Below are positions 1-8,053 of a stretch of DNA of 64,000 bases, piece by piece (positions within the stretch are counted from its first letter, which is position 1; each line of letters begins with the position of its first letter). The notes below the pieces were generated by a model, which made no database searches, was not told the DNA's origin, and worked only from the letters and a program-made list of their open reading frames with translations. This DNA is from Sutcliffiella horikoshii. Lineage in GTDB: Bacteria > Bacillota > Bacilli > Bacillales > Bacillaceae_I. The DNA is taken from the NCBI RefSeq assembly GCF_019931755.1, contig NZ_CP082918.1, forward strand, positions 538,001-602,000, in the 5' to 3' direction. A program made the translations under genes and the position numbers.

Positions 1-45
1 AATAGAAGCTTAACTAAACCTTAAATACTCCTTAAATATTGGTAC

Positions 46-64
46 TTAGGGGACTGTCCCCTAA
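46..64. repeat. Perfect 19-nt inverted repeat
   Basis: The sequence ttaggggactgtcccctaa is a perfect inverted repeat around a single central T. Its ggggac/gtcccc arms match the outer part of the REP-like elements found elsewhere in the window, so it may be a minimal relative. No gene lies to its left within the window. Confidence 0.6.
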
Positions 65-165
65 ACCCAGCCCACTAGGCATCCGCACATCTTTCTAGGT
101 ACAAGTTTATAGACTCCTGTCCCTTGAATAGGATGGTAGGGAGAAACTTGAGGGAGTGTAGTCTA

Positions 166-411
166 GTGAACTTTAATTATAATGATCAAAGAAGAATCAT
201 TGGTCGCCCGGGCTTTGGTTTAGGTGGATTCGGTTCTGGCTTTGGTGTCCGTCCGGGTCTAGGGTTCGGCCGTCCAGGCTTTGGCTTTGGTGGTATTGGT
301 TTCGGTCTTCCATTTGTAACTGGTTTGGCAGCCGGAGCGCTATTAACACCAAGACCATATCCGTACTATCCATACCAGCCTTACCCATATCCGCCGTATC
401 CATATTATTAA
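166..411 (+). CDS. Gly/Phe-rich protein with Pro-Tyr repeat tail
   Basis: This is a low-complexity protein of about 81 residues. The first half is rich in Gly, Phe and Arg (repeats of the type GFG and RPGFGFG). A short hydrophobic stretch (FVTGLAAGALL) follows, and the C-terminus is a run of Pro-Tyr units ending in PYPYY. The reading frame is open from a TTG at 124, but GTG 166 is preferred because agggag lies about 9 nt upstream of it. A terminator follows directly. Such composition is common in Bacillus spore-coat or surface proteins, but no family is recognised, so a coat role is only a guess. Confidence 0.6.
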   Translation: MNFNYNDQRRIIGRPGFGLGGFGSGFGVRPGLGFGRPGFGFGGIGFGLPFVTGLAAGALLTPRPYPYYPYQPYPYPPYPYY

Positions 412-430
412 TCTATCAGAATGAAACATT

Positions 431-474
431 CCACTCCCTCACTGCGTATACAAAGTCAGAGGAGTGGTTTTTTA
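431..474 (+). terminator. Rho-independent terminator
   Basis: ccactcc and ggagtgg arms flank a loop and are followed by a run of six T. It lies 20 nt after the Gly/Tyr-rich gene. Confidence 0.8.
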
Positions 475-599
475 TGTGTTTTACTTTGGAAAATGGGGCG
501 GGGTGCGTGGTTCCACGGCTCACATGGGGCGGTCGATCGTTCTTGTTGATGAATGATGAGAACATACCTACATAAAATTGTACCAACAAGGAGGATTTG

Positions 600-1178
600 A
601 TGATGAAAATATTGAAAGTTATTATACCTTTACTTCTCATAATCCTATTGCTGGCCTTCCTTAGCGGCTATAGATTTACAGCATTAAGTGCTGCAAAGAG
701 TCATGCATTTCTTACGAAAGATGCGGAGTTGATGGATCAGTACGAAATAGGGTCTACGGATGTATTTTTGTTTAAAAGTGATGTGGAACAGGAGTATCGA
801 ACAGTTTTGACCCAAAAATCTGGGGTGTTTTTTAGCAGTAGGGCATCTATGTACATTCCATACAGTACAGATGAAATTCAAACAGTTGGCGGGGCTAGCT
901 TTAACTACGAAAAAGATGCTGGTAGTTTTATAAGCGTTGTATCGAACGATGAGGAAGTTGCATACATAGAGGTTGGTGTAGAACCCAATATTGAGAGAAA
1001 AGAAATAAAGAAGGGAGAGCGGATTTCTTTCTTGTTTCCATTCAGTGAACAAATAGACTTTTTGAATCCTACTGCCTATGATAAAGACGGAAACGAGCTA
1101 TATTATCACGGATATCCCAGGGATACGAACGTGTTTAAACACGAGGAATTTAAGTGGCATAAAACAGGTGAACAATAA
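600..1178 (+). CDS. Membrane-anchored protein of unknown function
   Basis: A protein of about 192 residues with one strong N-terminal hydrophobic segment (residues about 4-24, rich in Leu/Ile) and then a soluble domain of about 165 residues without recognisable motifs. No lipobox is visible, so it is probably a type II anchored extracytoplasmic protein. The start is ATG 600 or 603, after a good aaggagg. The YciI-family gene follows 15 nt downstream, so the two may be co-transcribed. The function is unknown. Confidence 0.75.
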   Translation: MMKILKVIIPLLLIILLLAFLSGYRFTALSAAKSHAFLTKDAELMDQYEIGSTDVFLFKSDVEQEYRTVLTQKSGVFFSSRASMYIPYSTDEIQTVGGASFNYEKDAGSFISVVSNDEEVAYIEVGVEPNIERKEIKKGERISFLFPFSEQIDFLNPTAYDKDGNELYYHGYPRDTNVFKHEEFKWHKTGEQ

Positions 1179-1193
1179 AAGGAGGAAATATAA

Positions 1194-1550
1194 ATGTTAT
1201 TCATGCTAATCGTCAAAGCATCAACAAATTCGGAAGGTGGAAACCGACCGAATTCCGAGCTGAATGCAGCTATGTCGAAATACAATGAAGAATTAGTAGA
1301 GGCGGGCGTGCGAGTGATGGCGAAAGGACTACACCCAAGCTCAAACGGAATGCGCATTTCTTTCCCAGAGCCAGGTGGGGAGCCAGTAGTGACGGAGGGG
1401 CCTTTCCCTGAACCGAACAACCTGGTTGCGGGTTTTATTTTAATTGATGTGGAGTCGAAGGAAGAGGCTGTAAAGTGGGCGATGCGAATGCCGGATCCTC
1501 AAGGATATGGGGAAGGCCAGATTGAATTGCGCCAGGTATTTGAATTTTAA
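1194..1550 (+). CDS. YciI-family (DGPF domain) protein
   Basis: A 118-residue protein whose pattern matches the YCII-related/DGPF family: an N-terminal MLFMLIVKAS strand, a central EGPFPEPNNLVAGFILIDV segment, and an ending IELRQVFEF. These are small dimeric ferredoxin-like folds, often encoded near ECF sigma factors; none is seen here. A strong aaaggagg precedes ATG 1194. It lies 15 nt behind the anchored protein gene. The family call is fairly sure; its substrate is unknown. Confidence 0.85.
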   Translation: MLFMLIVKASTNSEGGNRPNSELNAAMSKYNEELVEAGVRVMAKGLHPSSNGMRISFPEPGGEPVVTEGPFPEPNNLVAGFILIDVESKEEAVKWAMRMPDPQGYGEGQIELRQVFEF

Positions 1551-1585
1551 GTTAGATTAGGGTCGAGCGAAAGGCGCGATGACTT

Positions 1586-1620
1586 GTGAAAAAGCGGGTC
1601 ACCGTGCCTGTCCCCTCAGC
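1586..1620. repeat. REP-like element, copy 1
   Basis: The segment aaagcgggtcaccgtgcctg followed by tcccctcagccc matches the window-wide repeat. It sits between two convergent genes. Confidence 0.8.
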
Positions 1621-1627
1621 CCTCCCC

Positions 1628-1966
1628 TCAACCCCGGTTAACCGTATCGTTCAACTTCTTCCGATACTTGTCTTTATAAGTTTCCGTATCCTTCACTAAC
1701 TCATCGCAGAAAGCTGCCACGTCTTCTCCTGTGAGGTCTGTTACTTTTTTGCCTTCTGCTGCGCCTTGCTCGAAAAGTTCTAGAATGCCACCGAATATTC
1801 GACTGCATTCCTTCCAGTCAGTCGGCCCGCCAGCGGTCCACATATACTTTTGGATCGCATAGTATGCGTTGCGGTACTCAGTAGGAAGTGCTTTCGCGCG
1901 CGCCTCCATTTCTCTCCATTCCTTTTTATCGTTTAAACTTCCGATGATTTTCTCTAGAAAGCTCAT
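1628..1966 (-). CDS. DUF1048 family protein
   Basis: A 112-residue, mainly helical, charged protein. Its opening [17 protein letters not shown] and the segment [13 protein letters not shown] are typical of the DUF1048 family, whose members are nearly always encoded next to a PadR regulator. The start overlaps the stop of the PadR gene by 4 nt (ATGA), which implies translational coupling. The molecular function is not established. A REP-like element directly follows the stop codon. Confidence 0.85.
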   Translation of the reverse strand: MSFLEKIIGSLNDKKEWREMEARAKALPTEYRNAYYAIQKYMWTAGGPTDWKECSRIFGGILELFEQGAAEGKKVTDLTGEDVAAFCDELVKDTETYKDKYRKKLNDTVNRG

Positions 1967-2307
1967 AGTATCTCTCCTTTTGATAAGTCTTTTGTTTTAA
2001 GTTCGTTTATTTTGCTTGAAACGAATTCCCATTTTCCCCAAAACGTTTTAAGGTGCTCTTGGCCTGCTGCATTAAGTGTGTAAAATTTTCTCGGCGGTCC
2101 CATGGTGGACGGCTTTTTCTCGATGTTCACCAGGTTGTTTTTCTCAAGGCGCATCGTAATCGTATAAACAGTGCCTTCCACCACATCTGTGAAGCCTAGT
2201 GTCCGCAGTTGTTGCGTAATCTCATAGCCGTACGTTTCGCCGCGGCTGATAATCTCCAGCACACAACCCTCCAGCACTCCCTTCAGCATTTCCGTAATAT
2301 TATCCAA
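1963..2307 (-). CDS. PadR-family transcriptional regulator
   Basis: A 114-residue winged-helix protein. The PadR signature is clear: [21 protein letters not shown] (helix 1 and HTH entry), [16 protein letters not shown] (recognition helix), then the wing [13 protein letters not shown]. It probably represses its own operon with the DUF1048 gene, as PadR proteins commonly do. A promoter-like region with AT-rich repeats lies just upstream on the minus strand. Confidence 0.9.
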   Translation of the reverse strand: MDNITEMLKGVLEGCVLEIISRGETYGYEITQQLRTLGFTDVVEGTVYTITMRLEKNNLVNIEKKPSTMGPPRKFYTLNAAGQEHLKTFWGKWEFVSSKINELKTKDLSKGEIL

Positions 2308-2349
2308 ATCTATCCCTCAATTCATGTACTCTGTATTACTTATTACTAG

Positions 2350-2377
2350 TATATAGTATTACATAGTAGTGGTGCAA
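2350..2377 (-). promoter_or_regulatory. Candidate promoter of the padR/DUF1048 operon
   Basis: On the minus strand, TTGCAC (2372-2377) and TATATA (2350-2355) are separated by 16 nt. The same stretch contains a repeated atagta motif that could be a PadR operator. Recognised by pattern only. Confidence 0.45.
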
Positions 2378-2404
2378 GATGAAATTATAAGATAGGTGAA
2401 CCGT

Positions 2405-2472
2405 AGGGACAGGCACCGTGACCCACTTGTGGAGGAGTGGTGGGAAAACTGGGTCATCGTGCCTGTCCCCTC
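2405..2472. repeat. REP-like element, inverted pair (copy 2)
   Basis: gggacaggcaccgtgaccca (2405-2424) and, inverted, tgggtcatcgtgcctgtccc (2450-2469) form a long hairpin. This is the complete, two-armed form of the repeat, between the padR promoter and ccdA. Confidence 0.85.
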
Positions 2473-2550
2473 AACCCACCCATTTTCCTCGCATTTCTTA
2501 ACAGAACATTAATATTCGCACTTCATAATGGATGTAAAGGAGTGAGTGGG

Positions 2551-3264
2551 ATGAGTGATGTTGGTGTTATTTTTTCGTTGTTTGCGGGGACTTTGTCTTT
2601 TTTTTCGCCGTGCGTTTTTCCGTTGTTACCTGCATACCTAACGCATTTGACAGGTGGTAAGATGGCGGATAAAAAAATGTTGGTGGATCGGAAGAAGGTG
2701 TTTTTGCGCTCGATTGGCTTTATTATCGGCTTTAGTATTATTTTCATTTCCTTAGGTGCTTCTGCGAGCTTTGTGGGGAAGCTGTTAATGGAATATAGAA
2801 TTGCTTTGATGCAAGTAGCAGGATTGTTGATTATCATTTTTGGATTGCAGATGGCGGGGTTCTTAAAATTTAAATTTCTTATGAAAGAAAAGAAGTTTGA
2901 GTACAGTAATAAATCAAAGAGTATGTTTGGTTCTGTCCTCTTGGGAATGGCGTTTGCGAGTGGTTGGTCTCCGTGTGTGAGTCTCGCGTTATCCTCGATT
3001 TTACTGTTGGCAAGTTCCACCGAGACGTTGAATCAGGGGATCATGCTATTAGGATTCTACTCGATCGGGATGGCGATTCCTTTTCTGGTGATTTCACTGG
3101 TACTTGTTTATTCTTTAAAGGTAGTCAGGAAGATCAACAGGTACCTATCCAAGCTGTCCTTCATTAATGGCGTGGTCATGATCGCCCTTGGTTTTCTTGT
3201 TTTAACAGGCCAGATGCAGAAAATAAGTGCATGGCTTTCTATTTATAATTTATTTCCGCAATGA
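2551..3264 (+). CDS. ccdA: Cytochrome c biogenesis protein CcdA
   Basis: A polytopic membrane protein of 237 residues with about six hydrophobic segments. The CcdA/DsbD-type Cys motifs are visible: SPCVFPLLPAYL near the N-terminus and SGWSPCVSLALSSIL in the middle. The two Cys carry electrons from cytoplasmic thioredoxin to an extracytoplasmic thiol-disulfide protein; the TlpA-like gene four positions downstream is the obvious partner. ATG 2551 is chosen over the longer frame open from 2437 because aaaggag lies about 10 nt upstream and the longer N-terminus would be read from the REP-like element. Confidence 0.9.
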   Translation: MSDVGVIFSLFAGTLSFFSPCVFPLLPAYLTHLTGGKMADKKMLVDRKKVFLRSIGFIIGFSIIFISLGASASFVGKLLMEYRIALMQVAGLLIIIFGLQMAGFLKFKFLMKEKKFEYSNKSKSMFGSVLLGMAFASGWSPCVSLALSSILLLASSTETLNQGIMLLGFYSIGMAIPFLVISLVLVYSLKVVRKINRYLSKLSFINGVVMIALGFLVLTGQMQKISAWLSIYNLFPQ

Positions 3265-3277
3265 CATGACGAAATGA

Positions 3278-3985
3278 GTGAGTACGGTGATACAAGAGAA
3301 ATTGATTGGTAAAACGGTGTTGATTGTAGAGAATGATCAAGAGATACGCAAGCTCCTTAGAACCAATCTGGAAAAGGAGGGGTATGAGGTGCTCGAGGCT
3401 CCAGATGGGAATAGGGCGAAGAAAATGATTCCGAAACTGGACCCGTGTATCCTCCTATTAGACCTTTCTCTTCCTAAAATTAGCGGGGAAGAAATCTGCA
3501 GATGGGTTCGAGATGATTTGAAAAGCTTGATGCCGATCATCATTATCTCAGCAAAAGCGGAAGAAGGAGACATAATCAAAGGCTTCAAGCTGGGTGCGGA
3601 TGATTATGTGGTCAAGCCGTTCCGCCCCGCAGAATTGATGATGCGAATAGAAGCGGTTCTAAGAAGGACGGCGGCCCGCTGCGGGAAGCTCAGCTTTACT
3701 GGTTTTACACTAAAGCCCGCTAAAGGGGAAGCTTTAATCAATGGCAGTCCGCTGAATCTCACCAAGTTTGAATTTAAGCTTTTACATTTTTTTATGCAAA
3801 ATTCGGATCAGGTGCTGACCAGGGAGCAAATCTTAAATTCCATCTACGAGCATCATGAAAAAATGGTGTCGGATAGAACCATTGATGTCCATATCAAGCA
3901 TTTACGCGAGAAAATAAAGATGTATACGCCAAAGGACTATATTCAAACGGTCAGGGGAATGGGCTACAAATTTGTCGGCCAATAA
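3278..3985 (+). CDS. OmpR-family response regulator
   Basis: A 235-residue two-domain regulator. The receiver domain (about 12-128) has an acidic pocket END at 18-20, phosphoacceptor Asp62 in LLLDLSLPK and conserved Lys113 in VVKPF. The winged-helix effector (about 140-233) ends in RTIDVHIKHLREKI...TVRGMGYKF. No histidine kinase gene is adjacent, so it is an orphan here. It lies 13 nt after ccdA; Bacillus subtilis also has a receiver protein (YneI) next to ccdA, though without this DNA-binding domain. It starts at GTG 3278 or 3287; the ribosome binding site is weak. Confidence 0.92.
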   Translation: MSTVIQEKLIGKTVLIVENDQEIRKLLRTNLEKEGYEVLEAPDGNRAKKMIPKLDPCILLLDLSLPKISGEEICRWVRDDLKSLMPIIIISAKAEEGDIIKGFKLGADDYVVKPFRPAELMMRIEAVLRRTAARCGKLSFTGFTLKPAKGEALINGSPLNLTKFEFKLLHFFMQNSDQVLTREQILNSIYEHHEKMVSDRTIDVHIKHLREKIKMYTPKDYIQTVRGMGYKFVGQ

Positions 3986-4017
3986 ATAAGCTGAATTTCT
4001 TAATAAACCCTTAACAA

Positions 4018-4053
4018 ACTGATTCCATACTTGATGGTAAAGGGGGAATCAGT
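4018..4053 (+). promoter_or_regulatory. Inverted repeat spanning the ribosome binding site of the OsmC gene
   Basis: actgattcc (4018-4026) and ggaatcagt (4045-4053) are perfect 9-nt complementary arms. The right arm overlaps the end of the aaaggggg ribosome binding site of the gene starting at 4056, so the mRNA hairpin could mask translation initiation. It could also be an operator for the upstream response regulator. Confidence 0.5.
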
Positions 4054-4055
4054 AG

Positions 4056-4460
4056 ATGAAATTTTTAATAGAAGCGGACCGGGTAATCGCAGACCTGACA
4101 TCAAGTCAATTGGTCATATCACCCACACCAGGTGTTGGGGTCAGACCCTATGAGCTTTTGATCTCATCCCTTATTGGGTGCGGTGGGACCTTGCTTAAGA
4201 CAATCCTGGAAAAGAAAAGAGTAAGCTATGAAAAGTTAGAAATGGAAGCAGATTCTATTCGGAACCCGAGTCAGGCTAATCGGATCGAAAGGATCACGAT
4301 AACAGCGAATATCTTTTCTAAGGATGAGCTGACACTTGGCCAACGTGAAAAGATCTCCTCCTTGGTGATGAAAAATTGTGGGATGATCCAATCCGTTTTG
4401 CCTGCAATCAAAGTGGAACTTTTGATAAATAGGATTCATGACGAGGGAGAGCCGGAGTGA
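4056..4460 (+). CDS. OsmC/Ohr-family protein
   Basis: A 134-residue protein with the OsmC fold. The two redox Cys of the family are present: Cys42 in LIGCGGTLL and Cys108 in KNCGMIQSV. OsmC/Ohr proteins reduce organic hydroperoxides using these Cys. Its place in an operon with ccdA and a TlpA-like thioredoxin fits a thiol redox role. Its stop overlaps the GTG start of the next gene. Confidence 0.85.
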   Translation: MKFLIEADRVIADLTSSQLVISPTPGVGVRPYELLISSLIGCGGTLLKTILEKKRVSYEKLEMEADSIRNPSQANRIERITITANIFSKDELTLGQREKISSLVMKNCGMIQSVLPAIKVELLINRIHDEGEPE

Positions 4461-4783
4461 GTTACATTACCTTCGGGAGCATGACGATTTCTGTAAGTTT
4501 GATGGTCATGGTTATCGCATTAATGTTGCTGCCTGTTGTTTATACACTTGTAACTGGAAGGACGATTTCTTCTTTCTTTTGGGACAATATCTTTCTCTAT
4601 TTTGTCATTTGGAAGTTTAGTTACATAGTCATCCACCCAAAGCTATTCTTGGAGATGCCTATGTCTATTGTTTATTTTCATGGAGGAGATACAGGTAAAA
4701 TATTGGGTTTGATTTTTGTTTTTTTAAACATCCTAATGAGTAGACATTTATGGATGCAAAGGAGGAGTATAGGAAGTGAATAA
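4457..4783 (+). CDS. Small polytopic membrane protein
   Basis: A 108-residue hydrophobic protein with about three membrane segments and a basic C-terminus (RHLWMQRRS). It starts at GTG 4457, overlapping the OsmC stop by 4 nt, and overlaps the next gene by 8 nt, so all three are translationally coupled. No family is recognised. Its position between a redox enzyme and a TlpA-like protein suggests an accessory role in membrane thiol chemistry; this is inference. Confidence 0.75.
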   Translation: MSYITFGSMTISVSLMVMVIALMLLPVVYTLVTGRTISSFFWDNIFLYFVIWKFSYIVIHPKLFLEMPMSIVYFHGGDTGKILGLIFVFLNILMSRHLWMQRRSIGSE

Positions 4784-5354
4784 GAACCTTTTATCGATTG
4801 CCATCATTTTGCTCGCTGTAGCAATCATTTTCGTGAACGTGTGGGAGAAACCAGCTTCAGAGGAAAATAGTGAGGCAACAAGTGTGGATGTCACAAAAGA
4901 TGAAAGCATCCCGGGAGTAGATTTAGGAGAAGTGCAGGAAGGGAACCAAGCCCCTGATTTTACTTTGACGACACTCGAAGGGGAGGAATTAAAGCTCTCA
5001 GATTACAGAGGCAAAAAGGTCATCTTGAATTTCTGGGCGACCTGGTGTCCGCCATGTAAAGCAGAAATGCCACATATGCAAAGTTTCTACGAAGAAAACC
5101 ACGAAGAAGTCGAGGTCATCGCTGTGAATCTCACCAATATGGATAAAGGGGAAGAGGCAATCAACAGCTTTGTAGAAGACTACGAGCTCACCTTCGCCAT
5201 CCCACTTGATGAAGCCGGCGACATCGGCATGCAATACCAAGCCTTCACCATCCCCACCAGCTACGCCATCGATGAAGATGGAATCATTCAGAAAAAAATT
5301 ATCGGTCCAATGGATGAAGCGATGATGAAGAGTATTGTGGATGGAATGGAGTAA
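4776..5354 (+). CDS. TlpA/ResA-type membrane-anchored thiol-disulfide oxidoreductase
   Basis: A 192-residue protein with an N-terminal signal anchor (about 4-21), an acidic linker, then a thioredoxin-like domain opening with GNQAPDFTLTTLEG. The active site WCPPC is at residues 90-94, and the cis-Pro loop IPTSYAID is present. Proteins of this group reduce extracytoplasmic disulfides, for example on apocytochrome c, with electrons supplied by CcdA, encoded upstream in the same operon. It starts at GTG 4776, inside the end of the preceding gene. Confidence 0.92.
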   Translation: MNKNLLSIAIILLAVAIIFVNVWEKPASEENSEATSVDVTKDESIPGVDLGEVQEGNQAPDFTLTTLEGEELKLSDYRGKKVILNFWATWCPPCKAEMPHMQSFYEENHEEVEVIAVNLTNMDKGEEAINSFVEDYELTFAIPLDEAGDIGMQYQAFTIPTSYAIDEDGIIQKKIIGPMDEAMMKSIVDGME

Positions 5355-5360
5355 AGGGCT

Positions 5361-5387
5361 GAGGGGACAGACACCGTGGCCCGTTTT
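5361..5387. repeat. REP-like element, single arm
   Basis: ggggacagacaccgtggccc matches the repeat with two changes. It lies directly after the TlpA-like gene. Confidence 0.7.
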
Positions 5388-5423
5388 CAGCGCGTATTTA
5401 GCTCTTACCAAGAATAAGTAAAA

Positions 5424-5455
5424 TGCAGGTGATTACTTTGATCACCTGCATTTTT
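5424..5455 (+). terminator. Rho-independent terminator of the ccdA operon
   Basis: A perfect 10-bp stem tgcaggtgat/atcacctgca with a 7-nt loop is followed by five T. A near-identical stem occurs after tenA at 11995. Confidence 0.9.
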
Positions 5456-5562
5456 ATGTTGAGTAGCTATCTTGCGGCCTATCTCATAATGGAATTAAGA
5501 GGAAGAGCCATCTGAATATTCAAGGTGGAGCTGAAAATAGATATGGTTTTATCTCAGGAAAG

Positions 5563-5600
5563 AAAAAACGCCAGGTTCGTCACCTGGCGTCCATTTTTTG
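5563..5600. terminator. Bidirectional terminator
   Basis: The stem cgccaggt/acctggcg (5569-5576, 5582-5589) is flanked by an A run on the left and a T run on the right. It would end transcription of the minus-strand gene at 5604-5792. Confidence 0.8.
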
Positions 5601-5603
5601 ATA

Positions 5604-5792
5604 TTAAATTTTAGGTCCGTTAAAGTCATTGTTATCATACTTTTTCGGTGTATTTGGCGTGTTTTGGTCTTTTTCAATTTTCTTCTCAAAACGCTCCAGG
5701 TTTCGTTTGGCGAAATCTCTGTCGCCGATCCCAAATGAAATAGCAAACGCTATGGATAACGCACCAAGGATCAGCAAGAAGCCGATGTTCAC
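5604..5792 (-). CDS. Small membrane protein with charged tail
   Basis: A 62-residue protein with one hydrophobic helix (about 3-23) and then a highly charged tail (Lys/Glu rich, ending in NDFNGPKI). It starts at GTG 5792; no strong ribosome binding site is visible. A clear terminator immediately downstream on the same strand supports it as a real transcript. The family is unknown. Confidence 0.6.
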   Translation of the reverse strand: MNIGFLLILGALSIAFAISFGIGDRDFAKRNLERFEKKIEKDQNTPNTPKKYDNNDFNGPKI

Positions 5793-5928
5793 AATGGTTT
5801 TAGCAAGTACTTGAGCTCATTTTGCATTGTAAGCATTGAGAGAAGCGAATGGTTAGCAGAATGTGGTAAAATTACGTGAAGGGCATATTAAAATAGAAGG
5901 ATTTGCCCAATTATTAGGAGGGGATGAA

Positions 5929-6426
5929 ATGTTTATGTCAGTTAATGATTTCTTAAATGAATGGAAACAAGAAGCCGCTGTTACCCAAAAAGTGTTGGAT
6001 GTGCTGACTGATGAATCGTTGAATCAGGAAGTTTCCCCAGGATTATACAGTGTTGGAAGCCTTGCTTGGCATATTACAGGGTCCGCTTACTACTTTCCTG
6101 CCCAAGTTGGTATAAAATTTGAGGTTCCTGATCTTCAAAAAGAGACCCCAAAATCTGCTGCTGAAATCAGCGAGACTTACAAAACAGTAAGTCAGCGCTT
6201 TACACAAGCATTTTCTGAACAAATTACAGATGAAACGATGAATAAAATGGTTAATTTATTTGGTGGAGACATGCCACTTCAGGCTGTTTTTCGTCTGCTT
6301 ATCCAACATCAGGTACATCACCGCGGTCAATTGACGGTCCTTATGAGACAGGCAGACTTGAAAGTTCCTGGGGTATATGGTCCTAGTAAAGAAGAATGGG
6401 AAGCAATGAATGCTCAAAAGAGCTGA
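5929..6426 (+). CDS. DinB-family protein
   Basis: A 165-residue four-helix-bundle protein. The metal-binding His of the DinB/YfiT family are visible in LAWHITGS and, near the C-terminus, HQVHHRGQL. These proteins are putative metal-dependent thiol transferases or hydrolases; the substrate here is unknown. ATG 5929 with aggagggg at 5916-5923 is preferred over the longer frame from 5863. A terminator follows 8 nt after the stop. Confidence 0.88.
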   Translation: MFMSVNDFLNEWKQEAAVTQKVLDVLTDESLNQEVSPGLYSVGSLAWHITGSAYYFPAQVGIKFEVPDLQKETPKSAAEISETYKTVSQRFTQAFSEQITDETMNKMVNLFGGDMPLQAVFRLLIQHQVHHRGQLTVLMRQADLKVPGVYGPSKEEWEAMNAQKS

Positions 6427-6433
6427 TATTAAC

Positions 6434-6460
6434 AAAAAAGCCGGCGCCTGCCGGTTTTTT
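6434..6460 (+). terminator. Rho-independent terminator
   Basis: The stem gccggc/gccgg, preceded by A and followed by six T, lies right after the DinB gene. Confidence 0.85.
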
Positions 6461-6537
6461 ATTTGTATAAAGGGTTTGTTTACAGGTTAGCGAAGTTAAT
6501 AAGGAACAGGAACAACAAGGATAATGGAGGAGATAAA

Positions 6538-7227
6538 ATGAAGGTTATTGGTCTTATTGGCGGAATGAGTTGGGAATCTTCTGTGGAGTATTATCGGATA
6601 ATCAATCAAGAGGTTAAGAGAAGATTGGGGGGATTACATTCAGCGAAATGTCTATTATACAGTGTCGATTTTCATGAAATAGAACGGTACCAATCAGGAG
6701 GCGCCTGGGATAAGGCCGGGGAAGTGTTAGGTGATGCTGCGCGTTCTTTAGAATTGGGGGGAGCGGACTTTATTGTCATTTGTACCAATACGATGCACAA
6801 AGTTGTAAATGAGATCCAATCAAAAATAACTATCCCCCTATTGCATATCGCAGATGCAACCGCAGCACAAATTAAAGAGAAAGGAATTAATTCGGTTGGA
6901 TTACTAGGCACAAGGTACACAATGGAACAAGACTTTTATAAATCACGTTTGGAGATGAACGGCATAAAAGTTATTGTACCAAGTGAACAGGAAAGAGAGA
7001 TTATAAACAAAGTCATTTATGAAGAGTTATGTTTGGGTAAGATTCAAGAAAAATCAAGAGATTACTATAAAAAAGTTATCCATGGCTTAATCGAATCTGG
7101 TGCCAAAGGGACTATCTTAGGCTGTACCGAAATTGGATTATTGGTAAAACCGGAAGATTCAGATGTTCCTCTATTTGACACGGCTTACATCCATGCTTTG
7201 GAAGCGGTGAATATGTCATTAGAATGA
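6538..7227 (+). CDS. Aspartate/glutamate racemase family protein
   Basis: A 229-residue cofactor-independent racemase. It opens with MKVIGLIGGMSWESSVEYY, a hallmark of the aspartate racemase (YgeA-like) branch. The two catalytic Cys sit in FIVICTNTMHK and TILGCTEIGLL. It would interconvert an L- and D-amino acid; the exact substrate cannot be told. ATG 6538 follows ggaggag; the frame extends to 6463 but that part has no start signals. It lies 19 nt before the ASCH gene, suggesting one transcript. Confidence 0.9.
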   Translation: MKVIGLIGGMSWESSVEYYRIINQEVKRRLGGLHSAKCLLYSVDFHEIERYQSGGAWDKAGEVLGDAARSLELGGADFIVICTNTMHKVVNEIQSKITIPLLHIADATAAQIKEKGINSVGLLGTRYTMEQDFYKSRLEMNGIKVIVPSEQEREIINKVIYEELCLGKIQEKSRDYYKKVIHGLIESGAKGTILGCTEIGLLVKPEDSDVPLFDTAYIHALEAVNMSLE

Positions 7228-7246
7228 GAAATTAGGGGTGGAAGAA

Positions 7247-7633
7247 ATGAAAAAAATGACGTTATGGGGAAGAGACGAACAGGATGATAGATTGGTTTTA
7301 GAAGTCATAAGGGGAGAGAAAACAGCAACATGTACACCAAAGGTTTGGTATTATGATTCCCCAGAGGAACCACCCACAGAAGTAGGTGATTACGTAGCGG
7401 TATATGATCAACAGGGGAAACACAGGTGTACCATCTTGATTACCGAAAATTATGAGATACGTTTTGGAGATGTGGACGAGAGGATTGCGAAAGCAGAAAA
7501 CACTAATTCAATAGAGGAGTTTCGCAAAGACCACGTCGTTAGCTGGGAAGATGCGTTAAGACAAGAGGGTAATGGATTAGATGATAATACGGTTATTGTA
7601 GTAGAGCACTTTGAGTTAGTGGAGAAATTGTAG
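7247..7633 (+). CDS. ASCH domain protein
   Basis: A 128-residue protein with the ASCH fold (PUA-like, proposed RNA or nucleotide binder). Typical features are LVLEVIRGEKTATC near the N-terminus, VGDYVAVYDQQG in the middle and the late acidic/aromatic segment FRKDHVVSWEDAL. ATG 7247 is preferred, with taggggtgg upstream; GTG 7238 is an alternative. Some ASCH proteins are N4-acetylcytidine amidohydrolases, but that is not assignable here. Confidence 0.85.
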   Translation: MKKMTLWGRDEQDDRLVLEVIRGEKTATCTPKVWYYDSPEEPPTEVGDYVAVYDQQGKHRCTILITENYEIRFGDVDERIAKAENTNSIEEFRKDHVVSWEDALRQEGNGLDDNTVIVVEHFELVEKL

Positions 7634-7746
7634 GAACAGGCACCGTGACCCATTCTTGGTTCGCAAGGCATTATTTATCATGCTTTAGTTAAAGGGTAAT
7701 AGGCACGAGATTGATGAAAAAGTGGGTCGCCGTGCCTGTCCCCTTA
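7632..7746. repeat. REP-like element, inverted pair (copy 4)
   Basis: The left arm ggaacaggcaccgtgaccca (7633-7652) and the inverted right arm agtgggtcgccgtgcctgtc (7721-7740) are separated by about 70 nt. It begins at the stop codon of the ASCH gene. Confidence 0.8.
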
Positions 7747-7752
7747 GCACCA

Positions 7753-8001
7753 CTAAACCATCAAATAGTCAAAGGTAATACCAAATAGAATGATCGCAGC
7801 ACCCAAACTAAAGTGAACCTCTTTTTCATTTACTCTTGTCTTCTCTAGTAGTGTAAAGATGAATCCAATTAGGCCGACAAAAATAGCACTATTAATGAGA
7901 TAAGGAATGTTCACAAAAAAGAGGTGAGGGAACCTTTGAACAAATCCGGAGATAACTCCAAAACTACACAAGAGAAGAGGAATTCTTAATTTCCAATACA
8001 T
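7753..8001 (-). CDS. Small polytopic membrane protein
   Basis: An 82-residue protein with three hydrophobic segments. taggtga lies upstream of ATG 8001 on the minus strand. It abuts the right arm of a REP-like pair. The family is not recognised. Confidence 0.65.
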   Translation of the reverse strand: MYWKLRIPLLLCSFGVISGFVQRFPHLFFVNIPYLINSAIFVGLIGFIFTLLEKTRVNEKEVHFSLGAAIILFGITFDYLMV

Positions 8002-8026
8002 AGTATCACCTAACTTTCTTGAATTA

Positions 8027-8053
8027 TGAGGACAGGCTCCGCGCCACGTTCTT
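8027..8053. repeat. Degenerate REP-like arm
   Basis: gaggacaggctccgcgccac resembles the repeat core with several substitutions. Confidence 0.5.

Noticed and set aside
684..1052. Minus-strand frame of 122 codons
   Set aside because: Shadow of the anchored protein gene on the other strand.
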